64,000 nt of DNA from Epiperipatus broadwayi (Eukaryota; Onychophora; Udeonychophora; Euonychophora; Peripatidae), in assembly GCA_028023455.1 (NCBI GenBank), contig JAQFVV010000150.1, forward strand, positions 2,863,550-2,927,549, written 5' to 3'. Shown piece after piece: positions 49,162-61,666 of this stretch. The notes under the pieces were generated by a model. It did no database searches and was not told the origin of the DNA. It was given only the letters and a program-made list of their open reading frames with translations. The translations under genes and the position numbers were made by a program. Position 1 is the first letter of the stretch. Each line of letters opens with the position of its first letter.

Positions 49162-52100
49162 AAAAAAAAAAAAAATTTTTTTTTATTCTTTTATACATAC
49201 AGAGATTTATATGTATAGATTTATTATTATGAATAAGCAGTTCTTTTTGTGATTTATTATATAATATTTTTTATTATTAAATAATATGTGTTAAATTTAT
49301 TTAACTTTCATTTTGTTAAAAGAGAGTAAATCAGAAAGGTGTAAAATTGTTAGATTAGGAGATAAAAATTGTACACGTGTGAAACAATGAATAGATCTGT
49401 ACAAACACAAAGATGCTTTTACACTTATTTCTGATGGTTATAGATGGCCAGCTTTGTTGTTATCTGTATCTTACGATTATTTTTACAAAAGAGGTGCTTT
49501 GATGTAGATGATAGCGATCAATTTTAAGTCAAACTTGTGAAGCTTTGATTTTTTTTTTTAAGATAAAGATTTCCAGATGTTTTTTTTTTCTTTGGTTGAA
49601 ATTCGCGATATAAATGATTAAAACAATTTTTTTTAATCAGTCAGTCAGTTATAAATTTTTTTAGAGAGATGATCAGTTAATCATAAATTTTTTAGAGAGA
49701 GATGATCAGTTAAATTATTATTATTATTTTGAGACTCAACTCAGTTGGTCCTTCCTTGTTATAATTCTTAAGCAGAAATGTAAGCTCAGATTTTTTTTTT
49801 GTAAAAGAGAGTGAACGCTTTAATTTTTTTTTTCTCACTCTTTGAAAGTTGAAAAAAAAAAGAGCAAATGAAATGTGCGTTTATATAAAGCAATTTCCAG
49901 CAATATTAAAGAAGAGGAGAGAAATGGAACAAGATTGAATTTATTATAAGTTAGTAATAATTATAAAAATGATATTAACATATTTGGTTATGCATAAGAC
50001 TATGCCTCTGCATTGCTAAACCATTTTTTCTGCTTCCTGGTTAATACAGAAAGAGTCAAAATCGCTGATCTGTCTATGAAGTCATGTATCCAGTAATAAC
50101 CAACAAAATGATAGATTTTGAAGCCAACCACACAAGCTATATGGAATGCTTTGTTCCTAGTTCCTGTCTTATTAAAAGCTCACTGCCTTCGAACCAATGG
50201 AGAAGAGGAAATAGGAGGAAAAGAAAATTTATAACAGCCATGTAGAACCAAGTTTGAAGCCATAAATCAAATTTTTGTTGATTTACCTCAATCATCTAAA
50301 GTGTCGACAGCAATTATTTTTTTAAAGAAGAGAAACAAGCAAATCCACCGGTACCTACTTATTCAAAGTACTTATAATAACTTTTTTTTAAATGGTAGAA
50401 GGAAGCCAATCAACAGTGAATAATAATGGAATTGAAGAAACAAGAAAGTCAATTGATTCAGCATTATCTTAAAAGTATCTGCAATAACTTTCTTTTTTTG
50501 TTGTTGTTGTTGTTGGTGAGCAAAGAAAAGCAGTCTAAAATTCAAATTCAGGACATTAATAAGAAGTAAAAAGTAGACGGGTAAATATGAACTTTCTTTA
50601 ACCGATTTTATTCTTTTACTTATTAAAAGTAAACCTTAATTTACTGGTCAAAGCAATTTTCTTTTTTGATACAGAAACATTAAAGACTTGTTTATCTATA
50701 GTTATTTGCAATATCTCACAACATAGCACAAACATAGTTTAAATCTTTAAACTTAAATTTTTCATTATTTTTTTTTTATTATATATTGTAATGTTGAAAT
50801 GTTTTTTTTTTAATTGTTCTTCAGTTGTTAATGATAATGAGCAACCTATAGATATATGCATTTATAATGTTTTTTATTTTTATTTTATCTTGTTGCATAT
50901 TAAAAATTAATATATGTATTTTATTTTCTTTCGCTATAAGGTTGCAAAAGAGAAAAGATATTTTTATATATGTAATTTTTGGGTATACATTTTAAACATA
51001 TATGTTAACATTACCGAATGCGTGAATGTGTAACTGTTTATCCAAACACATCAAAGAATAGGTTATATATGATTAGTTTAAAATGGTAAATTAAAAAGTA
51101 GGGCATTACATTTGAATGGAAATGAAATAACATATACAAGTTACACCTGAAATTTATTTTATGATATGATAAGTAAGAAAATTCTTAAATAAGCATTTAT
51201 AGAATATGTATTTTTTTTTTAATATTGATTTAAGTCAGCTTATTTTGAGATATCAAGAAAGGTGACAAACCTATATATTAAGTTTATTTGCTTATACTTA
51301 TATAAATTTTTATATTAATAAACCATTTATTTAATTGTCGATTTGACTTTAAAGAAGGAAAGAAAGAGTAGTAGTGTTAATAAAATATAATTATATATCT
51401 TAATTGGTTTCCGAGTTATTATTAAGAATATTGTGTTTTTTTTTTTTGTCTTAATTCTATCATTTTAATTCATCATCATTGCTCGCAGTTATTAAGTATT
51501 ACTATTCGTATATATTGAGCAATCACTTGCAAATATTAAGCGTCCGCAAAATAATAGGTAAACTAGAATGTTGATATTTAAGTATTTAAGGATTATGCTT
51601 GAGAATAACCAAATTTTGATAATTATAGTTCAACATAGAAAGCTAAAATTGTGTTGTGTCCATGAATTTAGATCATCCTCATCAAAGATGGATATCATGT
51701 TATTAGTTAAAAAATGTTTCAAATAATACTATATAAAAGTTATGATCGCCATCAATCATCATTAATAAATTATAATCATTAAATTTAATGTTTAGCGTAA
51801 TGAATATGTTTTAGTAAATAGGGGTTTATAGAAAATTGAATATTATGCAAAGAGATTCATGATGATCAATCATCACCATTAGTATTATTAAATCCCAGTA
51901 TGAAATAGGATAATTTTAATAGATGCCTATAAGTTTATAAAGATGAATTTATTGTTGTGAGTTTATTGATAAGCCATGGCTGGTATCATCATCACTATTA
52001 TAATCATTATTATGATATCACTATTATATCATTATTATGATATTATTATCATCATCATCATTATTACCTTTATTGTGATAAATAATCTAGTTAAATGGCC

Positions 52101-53000
52101 ATCAATATCAATAATGGTCTTCACATGCTTGTTTGGAAGCCATTAATAGGATTATACATGTCTGTTCATCAATATACGCTAATGAGCTAGCAATGTCTAT
52201 AAGAATCTTTGATCTATAGTATAAACTTTGGTAATATTGGGATCCTGTAATTTTATCAATATAGATAAAATGTAAGAATGTCATTTTTGTTCAATAGTCA
52301 TCCAAGTCATGTGTAATAAATATGTACTGAATGAGTTTGAACTCAAGTACACTATAAATAGATACTTATCTAGATTGAAAACAATCTAGTGGCGCTCATG
52401 GGAAAACACATGTACTTAGCTAAACTGAATAAAGAGTGATATCATCCCTTTCCAACTTCATAATATTAGTTTTATAAAATATATTTTTTATAAGTTGTCA
52501 TGAATAGCACCCGTGTGTGCATATGACCATGAATGGTCTTATATATTTGGAAAGAAGGATAGGAAGGATTCTTTGTTAGAAGAACCTAGTATTGGAGATA
52601 AGCATAAGGCACTCCAGGAATCTCACAGTGGGTACTTTTATTCAGTTGCTATATTTAATATTATTTTTATTAGATGACAATGGCCAGTATGTTTTATTGT
52701 TCAGATGACTGCCCCAATATATAAATAAATACCAAGAATCTTTAATGCTGATATTTTCAAGTGGCACAGTGATTCTGTAATTTCTTTATCTATGCTATGA
52801 TGAATTAATATAGTTACAAATGGTACAGATTGGATAGGCACATATCTAATAATTAATAATTTCCCCTATCTAAATATTTATTATAGTTACAAATACATAT
52901 CTTTTATATTAATTTAATAATTTCAAATATCTAAATAATACATATTTATATTAATTTATAAAATATTGTTACAAATGGCAATTTATAAATAATTGTTACA
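49162..53000 (+). mobile_element. Giant LTR-like repeat, copy B (5' LTR of element)
   Basis: Nearly identical to 55691-59210 for about 3.5 kb, with a few substitutions and homopolymer length differences. Its first bases are lost in the gap. After about 52703 it departs from copy C, retaining only scattered similarity (ATCTTTAATG, GTTACAAAT words). It ends ATTGTTACA at 53000, directly before a tRNA-Lys-like primer-binding site, which is why it is read as a 5' LTR. No coding potential was seen; the region includes TCATCATTATTA microsatellites at about 51985-52070. Confidence 0.75.
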
Positions 53001-53002
53001 AA

Positions 53003-53025
53003 TGGCGCACCAACTAGGGCTCGAA
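53003..53025 (+). promoter_or_regulatory. Primer-binding site, tRNA-Lys-like
   Basis: TGGCGCACCAACTAGGGCTC and three further bases are complementary to the 3' end and T-loop of animal tRNA-Lys(CTT) (expected form TGGCGC-CCAACGTGGGGCTCGAA), with one extra base and a small gap. It stands two bases after the proposed LTR end, as in Ty3/Gypsy elements. Confidence 0.8.
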
Positions 53026-54500
53026 ATAAGCCAAATAATGGCTTGAAATACCCCACATACATGAGAGATGGGTAGTATATAGTGATGACAGATGTATAGT
53101 TTAAAAAAAAAAAAAAGAATATTTTTTTTTCTGTGCAATTTTTTTATTATTAGTGTATACAAATATTTTGGCCTGATGTTTAGATGATGATGATTACTGT
53201 TATTGCATTTTTGATGATGATAAATGAATACAGTCATTATAGAGCTTAGTTTCAATTTTTAAAATATAATGATATCACAACTTATAATGTGTTAAAGTTA
53301 ATAACACTGTTTTTTTTATATATATTTTGCTTATCAATTAAATAAGCATAGAAATATTAATAGCCTTGAAGTGTGGAATAATAATTTTGTTCATATTTGA
53401 AAAGTTTGTGTTATAGAAAATTTATGATTTTGGAGGTTGGATTGGATATTTGATTGTTGGAGTTTGGTTGGTTGTGTTACGGTTGTGATGATGGATGGAG
53501 AATTTTTGTCATTGCCTTGAGAATGTGATGTATTCATGCCACTGGTGATTGATTTATCTCATTCACTGCTCCAACCCAGATTATAATATCAGTTGTTTTA
53601 TCATGAAGCAGTTAACAGTAGGCCTGCCATGATTTCGCCTCTAAGACTCCAGAGAGAGCAAGGCATAATTTTTCTGATACATAATATTTCGCCTCTAAGA
53701 CTCCAGAGAGAGCAAGGCAGTATTTTGTTTTACTGATATATAATTGTTGCCTCTAAGACTTTAAAAATAAGCAAGGCAGTATTTGACGAATTAAAGCCCC
53801 TAAGACTTGGAAGTAAGCAGGGCAATGCAACAATGTTTGCAATAAACTATTATGGGTTGTAGTAGCTTAGAGTGATTGAATTGGGGTGATCATCTGAGTG
53901 TTCATGGAGCATTGTGTGCTTTAAGTGCAGTGATTGAATTCTTTTGTCTATCTCATGATTGTGAATTGCTAATCATTCTTTTGGCTGTCAATATCTGTCA
54001 GATCTCTAGAAGGATAGATGAGTATATAAATGACTTGAGACATGAACTCTGTTATAAATCTAGCACATATGTTATATAAGTAAATTTTTTTTTGCTTAGT
54101 GTATTAAAATAGAGCATAGAGAGAGTTAAGTTTTATAAAAGCATGAAAAACTAGATAAATGATGGCATAAAAAGGACACACCAATACAGAGATAGCTTTT
54201 TCTTAAATAAATGTTTTAAATAGTACTATGACCTCATACTTTATCAATCATATATAGGTAAAGGAAAAAGAGTGATGATGGAGGTTAAGTTAATTAAAGG
54301 CACTTAAGATATAGATAGATTGATGGGGAGAATTATGGCTGAGAAAGAGTGGTTGAAAATTTTAAGGTATATGAGGATAGATAAAGGTGTTTGACTCTGG
54401 ATGTATAGGAAATCAGGGAGCAGAACAATAAATCAGAACAGAATAAATCAGAATATACTAAATCAAACAGAAATAAGTAATATAAATATTTTATAAATTT
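53026..54500 (+). other. Retroelement leader with four-fold repeat
   Basis: Non-coding stretch between primer-binding site and ORF. At 53637-53665, 53691-53719, 53749-53779 and 53796-53824 a 29-base unit (GCCTCTAAGACTCC...AAGGCA) recurs, the last two copies diverged. Its position suggests a role in RNA structure or packaging, but this is inference. A 67-codon open frame at 53876-54079 has no recognised domain. Confidence 0.6.
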
Positions 54501-55478
54501 ATGATGGAGCCAGAAAAGGAATTAACTATTGAGGGAATGGAAGTAGAGAAGCAAGGCCCTCCAGAGTGGATGCAAATTTTCATGAATCACATGAATCAGA
54601 AATTTGATCAACGATCACAAGAGATTAGAGAAATGAGGCGAGAGATAAACCAGATGTTTGATCAGCACTTCCAAACAATGCATGAGTCTATCAAAGGACT
54701 GTCTCAGGGACTTGACAATAAGATGGATCAACCATCACCAGAAATGAATGATCAAGTAACTGATTTAGGTAAAGAAACTGATAATAAGATGACCAGTCCA
54801 GAACAAGAAATAGTGCCAGAGAGTTATGTGACTGTAGTCAAGCCATATGAAAATGATGAGGTAGCTGCTGTTCAAGAACAGTGTAATCCCAAAGAGGATA
54901 TATACAGTGAGATACATAACCTAGAAATAAAGGTAGCCACTGTACAGGAACAAATTGACCTCAGGAAAGATGTAGTCAGTAAAGCTAGTTTCTTAGAATT
55001 AAAGATAGCTGCTGATGTATATGCCCCAGTAAATGTAGCAGACAAGTTTGAGACATTGGGAGCTACCAAAAGGATAGCTGAAAGTTATCATAGAGAGGAG
55101 GAGAGCTATGGCTATAAAGTCTCCAATATGAGAATGGGAACAAACCAGTTAGGCAGACAATTTCCCACAAAACCTGGCAAACCAAACATAGGAATGCCTG
55201 GGAATATATATATGATAGTGGATGATGTGCACTCCCCAATGAGAGTGGCAGACCTATTGGATGCCCTGGGAGTTGCAGAAAGGAAAATGAAAGGTTATTC
55301 TAGGATGGAGGAGAGATATAGTTATAAGATCTCCACCATTAGGATTATAAACAACCAATTAGGCCGACACTATCCCATGAAACCTAGTAAACCAAACATA
55401 GGTAGGCCTGGGAATAATTCCCATCAGCAAATGCAAAATAGTAGACCCGCAGAAGCATACCTTCAAAAAGTTCTATAA
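54501..55478 (+). CDS. Gag-like ORF of reduced Ty3/Gypsy element
   Basis: 325 codons. Residues 20-75 (EWMQIFMNHMNQKFDQRSQE and onward) are charged and coiled-coil-like, as at the start of many Gypsy gag proteins. Residues 130-170 hold two short related segments (EIHNLEIKVA and SFLELKIA). Residues 173-235 and 243-305 are a tandem pair, 70 residues apart and about half identical, each running from a V-x-x-P-x-x-VAD motif to NQLGR...KPNIG.PGN. No zinc knuckle, protease or reverse transcriptase is present. The last ~20 codons overlap, in another frame, the end of an integrase, so the present C-terminus is created by the deletion junction near 55415-55440. Start: the ATG at 54501 is followed by an alternative Met at codon 2. 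The call as gag rests mainly on position after the primer-binding site. Confidence 0.65.
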   Translation: MMEPEKELTIEGMEVEKQGPPEWMQIFMNHMNQKFDQRSQEIREMRREINQMFDQHFQTMHESIKGLSQGLDNKMDQPSPEMNDQVTDLGKETDNKMTSPEQEIVPESYVTVVKPYENDEVAAVQEQCNPKEDIYSEIHNLEIKVATVQEQIDLRKDVVSKASFLELKIAADVYAPVNVADKFETLGATKRIAESYHREEESYGYKVSNMRMGTNQLGRQFPTKPGKPNIGMPGNIYMIVDDVHSPMRVADLLDALGVAERKMKGYSRMEERYSYKISTIRIINNQLGRHYPMKPSKPNIGRPGNNSHQQMQNSRPAEAYLQKVL

Positions 55479-55605
55479 TATATATGAAGGGCCATTCATG
55501 CTAAAGGAAAGAAAAGGGGAAAATGCATTTGTACTAGAATCGTCAGAAGGAGTAAAAGGCACATATAATGTACGTAGCCTAAAACCAATGGCACTCATGA
55601 CCTAA
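55414..55605 (+). pseudogene. Integrase C-terminal fragment (GPY/F module)
   Basis: In a frame different from the preceding ORF the sequence reads AKIVDPQKHTFKKFYNIYEG followed by PFMLKERKG, then NAFVLE and GTYNVRSLKP, ending in TAA at 55603-55605. The EGPF element with the N-A-F-V-L-E and Y-N-V-R-S-L-K-P blocks matches the GPY/F module at the end of Ty3/Gypsy integrases. All of protease, reverse transcriptase, RNase H and the integrase core are missing, so the element must rely on another copy's enzymes. Confidence 0.85.
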
Positions 55606-55639
55606 GCAATTTTTTTTTTATATTCAAAATTTTTTTTTT

Positions 55640-55658
55640 GTTTGGGGGTGAGGCAAAA
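55640..55658 (+). promoter_or_regulatory. Polypurine tract before 3' LTR
   Basis: The purine-rich GTTTGGGGGTGAGGCAAAA lies immediately upstream of the TG that begins copy C, where plus-strand priming would occur. It is interrupted by Ts at its start, as in many Gypsy elements. Confidence 0.7.
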
Positions 55659-58600
55659 TGTACATATACATACAGTATTCAATTATTTAAAAAAAAAAAA
55701 AAATTTTTTTTATTCTTTTATACATACAGAGATTTATATGTATAGATTTATTATTATGAATAAGCAGTTCTTTTTGTGATTTATTATATAATATTTTTTA
55801 TTATTAAATAATATGTGTTAAATTTATTTAACTTTCATTTTGTTAAAAGAGAGTAAATCAGAAAGGTGTAAAATAAAATTGTTAGATTAGGAGATAAAAA
55901 TTGTACACGTGTGAAACAATGAATAGATCTGTACAAACACAAAGATGCTTTTACACTTATTTCTGATGGCTATAGATGGCCAGCTTTGTTGTTATCTGTA
56001 TCTTAAGATTATTTTTACAAAAGAGGTGCTTTGATGTAGATGATAGCGATCAATTTTAAGTCAAACTTGTGAAGCTTTGATTTTTTTTTTAAGATAAAGA
56101 TTTCCAGATGTTTTTTTTTCTTTGGTTGAAATTCGCGATATAAATGATTAAAACAATTTTTTTTAATCAGTCAGTCATAAATTTTTTTAGAGAGATGATC
56201 AGTTAATCATAAATTTTTTTAGAGAGAGATGATCAGTTAAATTATTATTATTATTTTGAGACTCAACTCAGTTGGTCCTTCCTTGTTATAATTCTTAAGC
56301 AGAAATGTAAGCTCAGATTTTTTTTTTTTTAAAAGAGAGTGAACGCTTTAATTTTTTTTTCTCTCACTCTTTGAAAGTTGAAAAAAAAAAAGAGCAAATG
56401 AAATGTGCGTTTATATAAAGCAATTTCCAGCAATATTAAAGAAGAGGAGAGAAATGGAACAAGATTGAATTTATTATAAGTTAGTAATAATTATAAAAAT
56501 GATATTAACATATTTGGTTATGCAAAATACAATGCCTCTGCATTGCTAAACCATTTTTTCTGCTTCCTGATTAATACAGAATGAGTCAAAATCGCTGATC
56601 TGTCTATGAAGTCATGTATCCAGTAATAACCAACAAAATGACAGATTTTGAAGCCAACCACACAAGCTATATGGAATGCTTTATTTCTAGTTCCTGGCTT
56701 ATTAAAAGCTCATTACCTTCCAATGAATGGAGAAGAGGAAATAGGAGGAAAAGAAAATTTATAACATCCATGTAGAACCAAGTTTGAAGCCATAAATCAA
56801 ATTTTTGTTGATTTACCTCAATCATCTAAAGTGTCGACAGCAATTATTTTTTTAAAGAAGAGAAACAAGCAAATCCACCGGTACCTACTTATTCAAAGTA
56901 CTTATAATAACTTTTTTTTTTAAATGGTAGAAGGAAGCCAATCAACAGTGAATAATAATGGAATTGAAGAAACAAGAAAGTCAATTGATTCAGCATTATC
57001 TTAAAAGTATCTGCAATAACTTTCTTTTTTTTGTTGTTGTTGTTGGTGAGCAAAGAAAAGCAGTCTAAAATTCAAATTCAGGACATTAATAAGAAGTAAA
57101 AAGTAGACGGGTAAATATGAACTTTCTTTAACCGATTTTATTCTTTTACTTATTAAAAGTAAACCTTAATTTACTGGTCAAAGCAATTTTCTTTTTTGAT
57201 ACAGAAACATTAAAGACTTGTTTATCTATAGTTATTTGCAATATCTCACAACATAGCACAAACATAGTTTAAATCTTTAAACTTAAATTTTTCATTATTT
57301 TTTTTTTATTATATATTGTAATGTTGAAATGTTTTTTTTTTTAATTGTTCTTCAGTTGTTAATGATAATGAGCAACCTATAGATATATGCATTTATAATG
57401 TTTTTTTATTTTTATTTTATCTTGTTGCATATTAAAAATTAATATATGTATTTTATTTTCTTTCGCTATAAGGTTGCAAAAGAGAAAAGATATTTTTATA
57501 TATGTAATTTATGGGTATACATTTTAAACATATATGTTAACATTACCGAATGCGTGAATGTGTAACTGCTTATCCAAACACATCAAAGAATAGGTTATAT
57601 ATGATTAGTTTAAAATGGTAAATTAAAAAGTAGGGCATTACATTTGAATGGAAATGAAATAACATAGACAAGTTACACCTGAAATTTATTTTATGATATG
57701 ATAAGTAAGAAAATTCTTAAATAAGCATTTATAGAATATGTATTTTTTTTTTAATATTGATTTAAGTCAGCTTATTTTGAGATATCAAGAAAATGACAAA
57801 CCTATATATTAAGTTTATTTGCTTATACTTATATAAATTTTTATATTAATAAACCATTTATTTAATTGTCGATTTGACTTTAAAGAAGGAAAGAAAGAGT
57901 AGTAGTGTTAATAAAATATAATTATATATCTTAATTGGTTTCCGAGTTATTATTAAGAATATTGTGTTTTGTTTTTTTTTGTCTTAATTCTATCATTTTA
58001 ATTCATCATCATTGCTCGCAGTTATTAAGTATTACCATTCGTATATATTGAGCAATCACTTGCAAATATTAAGCGTCCGCAAAATAATAGGTAAACTAGA
58101 ATGTTGATATTTAAGTATTTAAGGATTATGCTTGAGAATAACCAAATTTTGATAATTATAGTTCAACATAGAAAGCTAAAATTGTGTTGTGTCCATGAAT
58201 TTAGATCATCCTCATCAAAGATGGATATCATGTTATTAGTTAAAAAATGTTTCAAATAATACTATATAAAAGTTATGATCGCCATCAATCATCATTAATA
58301 AATTATAATCATTAAATTTAATGTTTAGCGTAATGAATATATTTTAGTAAATAAGGGTTTATAGAAAATTGAATATTATGCAAAGAGATTCATGATGATC
58401 AATCATCACCATTAGTATTATTAAATCCCAGTATGAAATAGGATAATTTTAATAGATGCCTATAAGTTTATAAAGATGAATTTATTGTTGTGAGTTTATT
58501 GATAAGCCATGGCTGGTATCATCATCACTATTATAATCATTATTATCTATTATTATCATCATCATCATTATTACCTTTATTGTGATAAATAATCTAGTTA

Positions 58601-59575
58601 AATGGCCATCAATATCAATAATGGTCTTCACATGCTTGTTTGGAAGCCATTAATAGGATTATACATGTCTGTTCATCAATATACGCTAATGAGCTAGCAA
58701 TGTCTATAAGAATCTTTGATCTATAGTATAAACTTTGGTAATATTGGGATCTTGTAATTTTATCAATATAGATAAAATGTAAGAATGTCATTTTTGTTCA
58801 ATAGTCATCCAAGTCATGTGTAATAAATATGTACTGAATGAGTTTGAACTCAAGTACACTATAAATAGATACTTATCTAGATTGAAAACAATCTAGTGGC
58901 GCTCATGGGAAAACACATGTACTTAGCTAAACTGAATAAAGAGTGATATCATCCCTTTCCAACTTCATAATATTAGTTTTATAAAATATATTTTTTATAA
59001 GTTGTCATGAATAGCACCCGTATGTGCATATGACCATGAATGGTCTTATATATTTGGAAAGAAGAATAGGAAGGATTCTTTGTTAGAAGAACCTAGTATT
59101 GGAGATAAGCATAAGGCACTCCAGGAATCTCACAGTGGGTACTTTTATTCAGTTGCTATATTTAATATTATTTTTATTAGATGACAATGGCCAGTATGTT
59201 TTATTGTTCAAATGATATCCCCAATATTTAGATATTATTAAATCTTTAATGATGATAGTTTTAATTGTCATTGTTGTTATTTTATATGGAGAAATGAGAT
59301 AATTTATTTATTTCATTATTAATGTGACAGAATTAATGTTCAGGATAGTTGCAATCGGGCTATAATGTTAGATTTGGTTATTGAATTATAGCAACTATCA
59401 TTTCATCACTCATCTATTTATCTATACTGTGACAATGTTTACTTACTGTTACAAATAACAGATTAGATAAACATATATGTTAATAATGGATCATTTTCTA
59501 TCAATTTACTACTTCTTTCCGTTACAAATGTCTTCTTTCAGTTACAAATATCTTCTCTATTATCTTTCCGTTACA
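55659..59575 (+). mobile_element. Giant LTR-like repeat, copy C (3' LTR of element)
   Basis: Starts TGTACATATACATACAG after the polypurine tract. From 55691 to about 59210 it is nearly identical to copy B. Beyond 59210 it follows copy A's ending (AATATTTAGATATT) instead. The right end is placed at one of several GTTACA words between 59521 and 59575 by analogy with copy B and is uncertain. No protein is encoded. Length is about 3.9 kb, unusually long for an LTR. Confidence 0.7.
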
Positions 59576-61498
59576 ATATATATATAATGCTAATCTGTTT
59601 TAGTTTGTTTACTGATTATTTATATCACAAATAAGATAATCATTTTATTACAATTGTTATTTTATGAATGACTTATTACTTATGTTCATTTATAAAAGAA
59701 TGAAAACAAGTAATTAACTAAAAATTTATTACAACTGTTTAAATTCTCTATCTTAGTGATTAAGATTTTTCTCTGGTTAATTATATATATATATATATTC
59801 CCTTACACTCTGTAAGCACTCAGCCTAAATAAATTTGTTATAGTGAATAGTTTCATCTTCAATACATTAGTGCATTATTAATTAAATGATCTTAAAACAA
59901 CAATACAAATAAAAAATAAAGTTGAAATAATTAAGAGATATGACCTGCACTTGAATAATAAATATTAAACAAAATCAACATCTTAAAAGTTTTTTACTAG
60001 ATTCATGTGAAGAAAATCCATCAAATGATGTTTTTCAAAGATATAATAATCCAATTTTTTTAAAAATATTCTAAGTTTATTAAAATAAATAATCCATAGT
60101 AGGTTATAGCAATATTCACATTTTATCTGAGGTTGAGTAACAAACATTGTTTTATTCTTCTTAAAAAACATCAAATCAACATTATAACACGAACATTAAT
60201 ATATCTGTCACATGAAACCTTTAAAATAATATTCAGAAAAAATGTATATAAATGGAAAAGGATTGTTAATTAATAAATAAAAGTAAAGTTATTTTTAATA
60301 TAAATCAAAAGACTGGCAGGAAATGAATGCAAGATGAAATATAATTAAAGCATATTGTAATGTAGGGATTTTTAGATTTACTATTTAAAAAGATCTGTTC
60401 TTTTAACTAAAAGGAAAAAAAATCAAAATGTTACAATGAAAAATAAAGCCAAAAGAAACTAAATTGTAACTGCAAAGCATAATGTAAATGATTGTACTAA
60501 AATCATTATCAGAACTACTTAATTAGAGAAAATTAAGGTTCCAATTAAAGATCCAAAACAATTTTGTAAATTATCTACTCAGATCGATTACTGAAAATCA
60601 GTAATATTTCCAACTGATTAGATAATCAATATTATTAGTCAATGTTATAATTAAGCAAATAAAGAGAGGATTAACTAATTAAAAAGAATTTGAAAACTAA
60701 TTAATGACATGGGTGGTGATTTTGGCAAGGGTGCGCTGTTGCTCATTCTATTATGAGAATTATTTTGCCATTATTTTCAGTGCAATCTGGTTGATTTGAT
60801 TCAACTTTGGCTGGTTATGCTAATTTTGCTGATTCCATTATTGACAATGACCAATTCATCCATCAGCAATATATAGCTATTTATGCAGACACCATGACAT
60901 CACCATGCAGTGCTAAACTTGCAAAGCATATTCATTTGGTTTTCACTACCCAGTTCTTTTGCCTTTAATGGCCTGTAAAATGTGACAAATATATATGACA
61001 TGCCATTGCTGAAACACTACCTGTCATTATAGAAAATTACTATCAAACAATACCATGCAGACATATACTGCTCTGGAAAGCAAGCTATTAAAAGAAGACA
61101 GGAATAGCCAAGCATGAACTCAAACAGGTCTCAAGAAGGCAGAAGCAATCACTCCAGAAAAAAATTATAACAAAATCTAGGCAAATATGTATGATAATTT
61201 AGTCTATACAGAAATTGATACAGGGATAAGATTTTATTATTTATAAACTCTTATAAAATTAAAAGTAATTGAATTCTTATCACATATATAAAAATGGATT
61301 GATCTATAATAAGTAACTATGTAATTAATGTAATTTAGTCTATTTTTATTTTGATTTTTGTGATAATGTTTTTTATAAATAAACATGTTGTAAGTTGGTA
61401 ATTTAGCTTTATTTTCTCTCTCTATTTCTCACCATATAGAATTAAGATAATTTTGTGTCAATTATATATGTATGTTTAAATATACATTGTCTGATAGA
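59576..61498. other. AT-rich DNA; less AT-rich patch 60700-61160
   Basis: The patch (TGACATGGGTGGTGATTTTG onward) looks like an old insertion, but no domain or inverted ends were found. A (TA)n run lies at about 59782-59798. Confidence 0.35.
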
Positions 61499-61666
61499 TT
61501 AAGCTATGTTAATCTCTTGCCCATTAGTTCTGGCTGTGGAATCAAGTGCTTGAATTATCTTAAAATCTTCTTTTGTTGATATTCCAGTCTTTTGTTGGAT
61601 GGCATTAAAAGATTTATCCTCAGTAGAAATAAAAATATTCACAGGAGGAGTGTTTGTTTCTTGAAG
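61499..61666 (-). pseudogene. Possible coding remnant, 55 codons
   Basis: The minus-strand frame reads LQETNTPPVNIFISTEDKSF onward, then AIQQKTGISTKEDF and KIIQALDSTARTNGQEIN, closing with TAA. Its balanced amino-acid composition differs from the I/K/N/F/Y-rich chance frames around it. It has no start codon, and a TAA lies just upstream in frame. It may be the last piece of a transposase or a lone exon; no family was recognised. Confidence 0.25.

Noticed and set aside
48637-49218. Open frames across the N run
   Set aside because: They consist of unknown residues created by the 500-N gap.
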